A stretch of 10,988 nucleotides of DNA from Chloroflexota bacterium (GTDB lineage: Bacteria > Chloroflexota > Dormibacteria > Aeolococcales > Aeolococcaceae). The stretch spans positions 33,359 through 44,346 of the forward strand of contig DNAU01000266.1 of NCBI GenBank assembly GCA_003491925.1. Direction: 5' to 3'. The notes under the pieces are model-generated. The model searched no databases. It was not told the DNA's origin and saw only the letters and a program-made list of their open reading frames with translations. Of this stretch, positions 5,869 through 10,988 are shown piece by piece. Every line of letters begins with the position of its first letter. The stretch's first letter is position 1. The translations under genes and the position numbers were made by a program.

Positions 5869-6642
5869 ATGGCGGTGACGTTGCAGCGGCTCGATCTCGC
5901 GCTGGTGGAGCGCGGTGTCGCCACCACGCGGGAGCGTGCCCAGGCCATGGTGGCGGCGGGGATGGTGGAGGTCGACGGCCGCAGGGCCCGCAGCGCCGCC
6001 CAGCGGGTGGGGGAGGCCGCCGTGGTGCGCACGCTCGGCGAGGGGAGCCCCTGGGCGAGCCGGGGCGGCGAGAAGCTCGCCGCCGCCCTGGACGCCTTCG
6101 TCGTCGACTGCCGGGGCCGGACCTGCCTCGACGCGGGCGCCTCCACCGGGGGTTTCACCGATGTGCTGCTGGCGCGGGGGGTAGCGCGGGTCTACGCAGT
6201 CGACGTCGGGCACGGCCAGCTCCTGCCCCGGCTGGCCGAGGATGAGCGGGTGGTGATCCTCGACCGGACCAACCTCCGCCATCTGGAGTCCGTCCCCGGC
6301 GAGCCGCCGAGCCTGGTGACCCTCGATCTCTCGTTCATCTCCCTCCGCCTGGTGATGCCGGCGGTCGCTCGGGTCGCCCCCGGGGCCGAGGTCGTCGCCC
6401 TCTTCAAGCCCCAGTTCGAGCTGGGACGGGAGGCGGTGCCCCGGGGCGGCATCGTCCGCGACGCGGCCGCCACGGCGGCGGGGGTGGCCTCGTTCATGGC
6501 GTGGTGCGCCGCCGAGCTGGGCACCACGGCGCTCGGGGAGCCATATCCGGCTCCGATCCGGGGAACAAAGGGGAACCAGGAGATCCTGCTCCACCTCCGG
6601 CTTCCCGAACGGGCCGAGCCCGGGGAGCGGCTGGCGCCATGA
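5869..6642 (+). CDS. tlyA: TlyA-family rRNA 2'-O-methyltransferase
   Basis: TlyA methylates ribose 2'-OH groups of rRNA (16S C1409 and, in some species, 23S C1920), affecting capreomycin sensitivity. The 257-residue protein has an N-terminal S4 RNA-binding domain (RLDLALVERGVATTRERAQAM, about 7-60) and an FtsJ-type methyltransferase domain. The SAM-binding motif is LDAGASTGGFTDVLL (87-101), and GHGQL is at 114-118. The four family catalytic residues are present: K69 (SRGGEKL), D153 (TLDLSF), K180 (LFKPQFE) and E238 (GNQEILLHL), close to the M. tuberculosis numbering. The ATG at 5869 places the S4 domain correctly; no Shine-Dalgarno is evident. It overlaps nadK (ATGA). tlyA-nadK-recN is the actinobacterial order. 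Some family members are annotated as haemolysins; the residues here support the methyltransferase role. Confidence 0.95.
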   Translation: MAVTLQRLDLALVERGVATTRERAQAMVAAGMVEVDGRRARSAAQRVGEAAVVRTLGEGSPWASRGGEKLAAALDAFVVDCRGRTCLDAGASTGGFTDVLLARGVARVYAVDVGHGQLLPRLAEDERVVILDRTNLRHLESVPGEPPSLVTLDLSFISLRLVMPAVARVAPGAEVVALFKPQFELGREAVPRGGIVRDAAATAAGVASFMAWCAAELGTTALGEPYPAPIRGTKGNQEILLHLRLPERAEPGERLAP

Positions 6643-7553
6643 TCACCGGCGCCATGACCAGAGGAGCCATCGGCTTCCTGCTCCACCCGGCGGAGAGCGC
6701 CGGCGTGGTCGCCCCCGCGATGGAGGTGGCGGAGCGCCGCGGCTTCCGCACCTGGACCACCATCGTCCGGCCCGTCGAGGACGTCGCCGAGCACGCCCAC
6801 GGGACCGAGCTGCTGGTCACGGTGGGGGGCGACGGCACCTTCCTCTTCGGCGCGCGTCTCGCCGCCCCCCGGGCGATCCCGGTGCTCGGGGTCAACCGGG
6901 GCCGGCTCGGGTTCCTCACCGACATGGAGCTGGAGCAGCTGCCGGCGGCGATCGACGCCTTCGCCGACGGGCGGACGGTGCGGCAGCGCCGCGGCATGCT
7001 GAGCGCGCGGATCGAGCGCCGGGACGGCGACGAGCCGGCGGAGGGTGACGCGCCCGGCCCCCTGGTGGCCCTCAACGACGTCGCCATCCGCTCTCCCGAG
7101 GTCTCCCTCCTCCGGCTCCGGGTCGACGCCGACCAGGAGCTCCTCGGCGAGTTCGACGCCGACGGGGTGGTGATCGCCTCCGCCACCGGGTCGACCGGCT
7201 ACGCCCTGAGCGCCGGCGGGCCGCCGATCGACCCCCGGGTGCGCGCGATCACGGTGGTGCCGCTCGCTCCCCATGCGGTGATCACCCGGCCGATCGTGCT
7301 GCCCGAGACGACGGTCGTCGAGGTCGCCGTCCTGCACGGGCGCGCCTTCGTGGCCGCCGACGGCCAGCACCAGGCCAGGCTCGGAGCGGGCGGAAGAGTT
7401 CGGGTCAGCCCCGGCCCCGAGCTCACCGTCATCCGCTGCGCGGGCTCCCCCTCGTTCCTGCGCCAGCTGCACGACAAGGTCCACTTCGGGCTGCCCCTCA
7501 AGCCCGTGGAACGCGAGGAGGCTGGTGCGCCCCGCCCGGACGGCGAGCCGTGA
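6639..7553 (+). CDS. nadK: NAD kinase
   Basis: NAD kinase phosphorylates NAD to NADP in the cytosol and sets the size of the NADP pool. With the ATG at 6639 it has 304 residues, usual for the family. Visible motifs are GGDGT at 63-67 (VTVGGDGTFLFGAR), NRGRLGFLTD, ND at 146-147 (ALNDVAI), DGVVIASATGSTGYALSAGGP starting at D175, and the closing beta-rich part with AADGQ. The frame is open further upstream to 6501, but that stretch lies within tlyA and has no family similarity. The ATGA overlap at 6639 is therefore preferred; a second ATG at 6654 (MTRGAIGF) is possible. The stop overlaps the GTG of recN (GTGA). Confidence 0.95.
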   Translation: MITGAMTRGAIGFLLHPAESAGVVAPAMEVAERRGFRTWTTIVRPVEDVAEHAHGTELLVTVGGDGTFLFGARLAAPRAIPVLGVNRGRLGFLTDMELEQLPAAIDAFADGRTVRQRRGMLSARIERRDGDEPAEGDAPGPLVALNDVAIRSPEVSLLRLRVDADQELLGEFDADGVVIASATGSTGYALSAGGPPIDPRVRAITVVPLAPHAVITRPIVLPETTVVEVAVLHGRAFVAADGQHQARLGAGGRVRVSPGPELTVIRCAGSPSFLRQLHDKVHFGLPLKPVEREEAGAPRPDGEP

Positions 7554-9262
7554 GCAGGCTCCTCGAGCTCAGCGTCCGCAATTTCGCCCTGGTCCGCGAT
7601 GCGCGCCTCGACTGTGACCCGGGTTTCGGAGCCCTGAGCGGGGAGACCGGGGCCGGGAAGTCGCTCTGCATCGCGGCCGTGCGCTGGGCCCTCGGAGGCC
7701 GTGCCGAGGGGGAGGCGGTGGGGGAGGGGACCTCGGTCCGCGCCGTCTTCGAGCCGAGCCCCGAGAGTGCGGTCCTGCTCGCCGGCCTCGGCATCCCCGT
7801 CGACGAGCTGGTCACCCTCACCCGCGACGCGGGGAGCGCGGGTCGCTCCACCTGCCGGGTCAACGGCGCCCTCGTCTCCCAGGCGACCCTGCGCGATCTG
7901 GGCGAGGGGCTCGCCGACGTCACCGCCCAGGGAGCCAGCCACCGGATGCTGCAGCGAAGCTGGCAGCGCAGGGTCCTCGACGACTCGGGCGGCGGCGCGG
8001 TGGCCGAGGCCCGGGGCCTCATGGCTGGCGCCCACCGGCGCTGGCGAGGGGCGGAGGCACTGCTCGCGGATGCCCGCCTGGCCAGCCGCCGGACTGCCGC
8101 CGAGCTCGCCGAGGCGGAGGCGACGATCGCCGAGCTGGAACCGCTGCGCCTCCGCGAGGGGGAGGAGGACGACCTCGGCGCGGAGCGCCTCCGGCTCCGG
8201 CATGCCACCGGCATCGCCCGGGCCGCGACCCTGCTCGGCGAGGCCGCGAGCGGCGACGAGGCCGGCGCCGCCGACGTCCTCGAGCACGCGCTCGCCGAGG
8301 TGGCTGCCCTGAGCGGGGTCGACGCCGGTCTGGCGGACCTGGGCGGGGAGGCGGCTGCGCTGACCGCCGCGCTCCGCGACCTCGGGGTCTCCGCGCGGCG
8401 CCTGACCGACCGCATCGAGGTCGATCCGGCGCGGCTGGAGGCAGTGGAGGAGCGGCTCGACACCCTGGCGCGGGTCCGCCGTCGCCACGGCTCGATCCGG
8501 GCCGCTCTCTCGGCCCTGGAGGGGGCGAGGCGGATCTGCGACGCGGCCCGCGGGGGGCACGACCTGGTCGCGCTGGAGGCCGAGGCCCGGTCCGCGCAGG
8601 GCGCCGCCGCCGCCGCCGCGGGCCGGCTGAGCGCCGCCCGCCGGGACGCCGCCCGCTCGCTGGAGCGTGCCGTGGAGCGCCATCTGGCGGTGCTGGAGCT
8701 CCCCGAGGCGCGCTTCCGGGTGACCCTGGGCGTGACCGCCGACGCCGACGGTGTGGACCTGGGGGACGGACCAGTGCGCTGCGACGCCGACGGCGTCGAC
8801 CAGGTGGAGATGCGCCTGGCCGCCAACCGGGGTGGGGTCCCCCTCCCCCTCGACGACGGTCCCTCCGGGGGCGAGCTCAGCCGCCTGGCGCTCGCCCTGG
8901 CCGCCGCCGGGGGAGGCGCCGGCCAGCCGCTCCTGGTTCTCGACGAGGTGGACACGGGCGTCGGCGGCGAGACGGCGGCGCGGGTCGGGGACCTGCTGGC
9001 GGAGATCGGTCGCGGCCGGCAGGTCCTGGCGGTCACCCACCGTCCCGAGATCGCCGCGCGCGCCGGCTGGCACCTGCTCGTCTCCCGCACCGGAAGGGGC
9101 GCGGCGGTGGAGAGCGGGGTGCGCCGCGTCGAGGGTGAGGAGCGGGTCGCCGAGGTCGCCCGGATGATGTCGGGCCGCACCACGGCGGCCGCGCTGATGC
9201 GCGCCGCGGAGCTGCTCCGGGAGGGCGAGGCGACCGGGGGCCGCCGACAGAGCGCCGGCTGA
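7550..9262 (+). CDS. recN: DNA repair protein RecN
   Basis: RecN is an SMC-like ATPase that acts at double-strand breaks with RecA. The 570-residue length is normal. The N-terminal ATPase half has LLELSVRNFALV followed by Walker A GETGAGKS at 31-38. The centre (about 155-370) is alanine-, glutamate- and arginine-rich coiled-coil. The C-terminal half has the signature PSGGELSRLALAL (S439 to E442 at its core), Walker B LLVLDEVDTGVGG at 461-473, and a THRPEIAARA switch segment. Some strongly conserved stretches differ slightly from classical RecN: the Q-loop region reads TAQGASHRML where HGQHEHQ is common, and THRPE replaces THLPQ. No essential ATPase residue seems lost. The GTG start overlaps the nadK stop. 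The stop TGA (9260-9262) overlaps the start of a repeat copy, as at nusB. Confidence 0.94.
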   Translation: MSRLLELSVRNFALVRDARLDCDPGFGALSGETGAGKSLCIAAVRWALGGRAEGEAVGEGTSVRAVFEPSPESAVLLAGLGIPVDELVTLTRDAGSAGRSTCRVNGALVSQATLRDLGEGLADVTAQGASHRMLQRSWQRRVLDDSGGGAVAEARGLMAGAHRRWRGAEALLADARLASRRTAAELAEAEATIAELEPLRLREGEEDDLGAERLRLRHATGIARAATLLGEAASGDEAGAADVLEHALAEVAALSGVDAGLADLGGEAAALTAALRDLGVSARRLTDRIEVDPARLEAVEERLDTLARVRRRHGSIRAALSALEGARRICDAARGGHDLVALEAEARSAQGAAAAAAGRLSAARRDAARSLERAVERHLAVLELPEARFRVTLGVTADADGVDLGDGPVRCDADGVDQVEMRLAANRGGVPLPLDDGPSGGELSRLALALAAAGGGAGQPLLVLDEVDTGVGGETAARVGDLLAEIGRGRQVLAVTHRPEIAARAGWHLLVSRTGRGAAVESGVRRVEGEERVAEVARMMSGRTTAAALMRAAELLREGEATGGRRQSAG

Positions 9263-9325
9263 CCTGGGTCGGTGGGTGGCGCGCAGCAGACCGCCGGTCA
9301 GGCGGGTTCAGCCCCAGGCGCCGGC
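9260..9325 (+). repeat. Second copy of the left end of the intergenic element
   Basis: Bases 9260-9325 align without gaps to 3671-3736 at 58 of 66 positions (88%). Both begin with the TGA of the gene before them, and both end in CAGCCCCAGGCGCCGRC. A small hairpin is kept in both while its bases change: CCGCC-GGTCA-GGCGG here against CGCCT-GCC-AGGCG in the first copy, which hints at selection on structure. CCTGGG at 9263-9268 could also pair with the CCCAGG in the distal GCCCCAGGC. The right-hand terminal repeat of the first element is not found downstream here, so this copy is a half-element or has lost its other end. Confidence 0.75.
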
Positions 9326-9356
9326 CGCGCCCGGGGCGACCGGCACGGCTACCTCG

Positions 9357-9362
9357 TACCAT
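9357..9362 (+). promoter_or_regulatory. Candidate -10 box (TACCAT) ahead of scpA
   Basis: TACCAT fits TANNNT and is followed after eight bases by the scpA ATG at 9371, again consistent with a leaderless or nearly leaderless message. No clear -35 element is visible in the GC-rich DNA before it, and no Shine-Dalgarno precedes the ATG. This is the only candidate promoter seen in the 108-base recN-scpA gap. It rests on position and sequence pattern alone. Confidence 0.35.
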
Positions 9363-9370
9363 GGGCCGCC

Positions 9371-10108
9371 ATGAGCGAGAGCGCGACCGTGCTGGGCCGG
9401 GGCGGGTCACCCCGCAGGTTCCCGGTCGAGGTGGGGGAGTTCAGCGGATCGCTCGAGGAGCTCGTCCTGGCCGCCCAGCGCGGCGACCTGGACCTCCGCG
9501 AGCTCCCGGTTGCCGAGGTGACCACCCAGGTCAGCCGCCAGCTCACCGGGACCGACCTGGGCGGCGACCTCCGCGACGCCGCCGAGGCCCTCGGGCTGCT
9601 CGCGCGCCTGCTGTCACTGAAGGCGACGCGGGTGACCGAGGTCGACGTCGAGCCCGAGGAGGAGGCGCCGCCGGAGACCGACGCGGGGCGCCGGCTGGCC
9701 GAGTACCGGCTCTTCCGGGCGGCCATGGAGGCGCTCCTCCTGGAGCCCGCCGAGACCGGCGAGCGCAGCTTCCTCGGCCTGGTCGCGCCCGAGGTCCTCC
9801 CCCTCGAGCGGCTGCGCATCCCCCCCGACCGGTTGGCGGCGGCCTTCCGCCAGGTGCTCGAGCGGCTCCAGGACGCCGGACCGCTGCCGGTGGGGATGGT
9901 GACCTTCTCGGTGGAGGAGAAGGTCACGTGGCTCAGGGGACTGCTCGCCCGGGGGCCGCTGGAGTTCGAGGGGATCTTCGCCGAGGTGTCGACCCGATTG
10001 GAGGCGGTGGCCTGCTTCCTGGCCCTGCTCGAGCTGATCAAGCGCGGCCAGGCGGTGGTGGACCAGCCCGAGACCTTCGGTCCGATCCGGGTGCGAGCGA
10101 GTGACTGA
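9371..10108 (+). CDS. scpA: Segregation and condensation protein A (ScpA kleisin)
   Basis: ScpA is the kleisin of the bacterial condensin SMC-ScpAB and bridges the SMC heads. The 245-residue length is typical. The N-terminal helical domain contains FPVEVGEFSGSLEELVLAAQRGDLDLRELPVAEVTTQ (about 17-53), the divergent form of the family's F-GPLDLLL...I segment, and AEALGLLARLLSLKAT. A charged linker follows (about 90-105, VDVEPEEEAPPET). The C-terminal winged helix is VTFSVEEKVTWLRGLL...FAEVSTRLEAVACFLALLELIKRGQAVVDQ. The frame is open back to 9272, but that part lies in the repeat region and has no family similarity, so the ATG at 9371 is preferred. It overlaps scpB by eight bases. Confidence 0.93.
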   Translation: MSESATVLGRGGSPRRFPVEVGEFSGSLEELVLAAQRGDLDLRELPVAEVTTQVSRQLTGTDLGGDLRDAAEALGLLARLLSLKATRVTEVDVEPEEEAPPETDAGRRLAEYRLFRAAMEALLLEPAETGERSFLGLVAPEVLPLERLRIPPDRLAAAFRQVLERLQDAGPLPVGMVTFSVEEKVTWLRGLLARGPLEFEGIFAEVSTRLEAVACFLALLELIKRGQAVVDQPETFGPIRVRASD

Positions 10109-10922
10109 GGACGAGGCGTCGCCCGGCTCCACTCCCGATGAGGAGCTGCCCCTCGAGTTGCCGGGTTCCGACCAGGAGCCGCACCTCGGGGGGCTGGGGC
10201 TCGGCGGAGCCGGCACCGGTGAGGGCTGGGACCAGGCGGAGGTCGAGGACGAGGGCGACGAGGAGGAGGACTTTCAGCTCGAGCTCGACGAGATCGGCCG
10301 CCCGCGGGTGCCGGAGTGGGTTGCCGGCAGCGAGCCCGAGGACCTGGCCCTCGCGCTCGAGTCGGTCTGCTTCGTGCTCAACCGCCCGGTCAGCCTGGGG
10401 GAGCTCTCCGGGATCCTGGGGCAGTCCCCTCAGAGTGTGGAGCGGGCCGCCCAGGCGCTGGCGGACCAGCTCGGTGGCCGCGGCCTGATGCTCCAGCACC
10501 ACCGCGACCAGGTCCAGCTCGTCACCCGCCCCCAGACCGCCTGGGCCGTGCAGCGCGCTCTCAACCCGGAGAAGCCAGCCCGGCTCAGCCGGCCCGCGCT
10601 GGAGACGCTCGCCATCGTCGCCTACCGTCAGCCGGTCACCCGGGCGCTCATCGAGTCGATCCGCGGGGTGAACTGCGAGGCGGTGCTCGAGAGCCTGGAG
10701 CGGAGGGGGCTGATCGCCGAGAGCGGCCGCGCGGCCACCCCCGGGCAGCCCCGACTCTTCGGAACCACCCTCCGCTTCCTGCAGCTGGTCGGGCTGGAGC
10801 GGATCGACCAGCTCCCGCCCCTTCCCGGTGAGACCGCGCTTCCCGAGGAGCAGGAGCGGGCGTGGTCGGCCGCCCTGGCGGGCGCCGCCGGTGACGAACC
10901 GCCGGCATCGAGCTCGGGCTGA
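10101..10922 (+). CDS. scpB: Segregation and condensation protein B (ScpB) with long acidic N-terminus
   Basis: ScpB dimers bind the linker of ScpA in the SMC condensin complex. The conserved part (about residues 77-235) holds two winged helices: DLALALESVCFVLNRPVSLGELSGILG, and RLSRPALETLAIVAYRQPVTRALIESIRGVNCEAVLESLERRGLIAESGR, followed by GQPRLFGTTLRFLQLVGL, which is diagnostic. The 273-residue protein is longer than the common 180-200, mainly through an N-terminal extension of about 75 residues that is low in complexity and strongly acidic (EVEDEGDEEEDFQLELDE near 47-64), probably disordered. The GTG at 10101 overlaps the scpA stop; a later start cannot be excluded, since the conserved fold begins well inside. 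The stop overlaps the next ATG as TGATG. Confidence 0.93.
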   Translation: MTEDEASPGSTPDEELPLELPGSDQEPHLGGLGLGGAGTGEGWDQAEVEDEGDEEEDFQLELDEIGRPRVPEWVAGSEPEDLALALESVCFVLNRPVSLGELSGILGQSPQSVERAAQALADQLGGRGLMLQHHRDQVQLVTRPQTAWAVQRALNPEKPARLSRPALETLAIVAYRQPVTRALIESIRGVNCEAVLESLERRGLIAESGRAATPGQPRLFGTTLRFLQLVGLERIDQLPPLPGETALPEEQERAWSAALAGAAGDEPPASSSG

Positions 10923-10988
10923 TGCCCGCCACCGCAGAGCGGCTCAACCGCTATCTGGCCCGCCGCGGGGTGGCATCCCGCCGCGGGG
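10922..10988 (+). CDS. RluB/RsuA-type pseudouridine synthase, N-terminal fragment
   Basis: An ATG overlapping the scpB stop (TGATG) opens a frame that runs out of the window after 22 codons. The peptide ERLNRYLARRGVASRRG matches the start of the S4 RNA-binding domain in the RsuA/RluB/RluE family (ERLxKxLAxxGVASRR), which converts specific uridines of rRNA to pseudouridine. The order scpA-scpB-rluB is widely conserved in Gram-positive bacteria and supports RluB. The catalytic domain with its aspartate lies beyond the window, so the exact family member cannot be fixed. Confidence 0.82.
   Translation, partial: MPATAERLNRYLARRGVASRRG

Noticed and set aside
6501..6638. Upstream extension of nadK
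   Set aside because: It lies wholly inside the tlyA coding region and has no NAD-kinase similarity. The ATGA overlap at 6639 is the better start.
7199..9073. A 624-codon open frame on the minus strand opposite nadK and recN
   Set aside because: It is a composition artefact: stops are rare in GC-rich antisense frames, and RecN and NadK motifs are clear on the plus strand.
9272..9370. Upstream extension of scpA
   Set aside because: It would translate the repeat and the candidate promoter region, and ScpA similarity begins only after the ATG at 9371.

Overview
The window is very GC-rich DNA, well over 70% by eye, with a strong GC bias at third codon positions. It carries a tightly packed, all plus-strand block of housekeeping genes. 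The gene order mixes two known arrangements. aroC-aroK-aroB-aroQ-efp-nusB and tlyA-nadK-recN resemble Actinomycetota, while aroQ-efp-asp23-nusB-xseA-xseB-tlyA-recN is a shortened form of the Bacillota cluster. This, the AroK-AroB fusion and an EF-P with arginine at its tip suggest a high-GC lineage of the Terrabacteria, such as Chloroflexota, Dormibacterota or a deep actinobacterium. The sequence alone does not settle which.

Layout. Bases 1-3673 form one operon-like run: the end of aroC, an aroK-aroB fusion, aroQ (three shikimate/chorismate pathway genes), efp, an Asp23-family gene and nusB. Every junction overlaps by 1-4 bases (ATGA, GTGA or TGATG), so translational coupling is likely. A 284-base gap follows, almost filled by a 179-bp element with 20-bp terminal inverted repeats. 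After it come a candidate leaderless promoter and a 21-codon leader ORF that overlaps xseA. xseA-xseB (exonuclease VII) is followed by a 136-base gap with a diverged, inverted relative of the same repeat. Then come tlyA-nadK-recN, again overlapping. A 108-base gap after recN holds another copy of one end of the repeat and a candidate promoter. The window ends with scpA-scpB (condensin accessory proteins) and the first 22 codons of an RluB/RsuA-type pseudouridine synthase.

How the genes work together. The first block couples aromatic amino-acid precursor synthesis to translation and transcription factors (EF-P, NusB). The middle holds DNA repair (exonuclease VII, RecN), rRNA methylation (TlyA) and NADP synthesis (NadK). 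The last block is chromosome condensation (ScpAB) plus rRNA pseudouridylation. None of the protein genes is unusual in kind.

The points most worth a second look are: the XseB subunit, which ends in an SSB-like acidic tail (DPDEIPF); the structured intergenic repeat family, found in all three real gaps of the window and in two cases starting within the stop codon of the upstream gene; the EF-P tip (K29-L30-G31-R32-G33); and the possible leader peptide ahead of xseA. No tRNA, rRNA, CRISPR array, insertion-sequence transposase, riboswitch or defence gene was seen.
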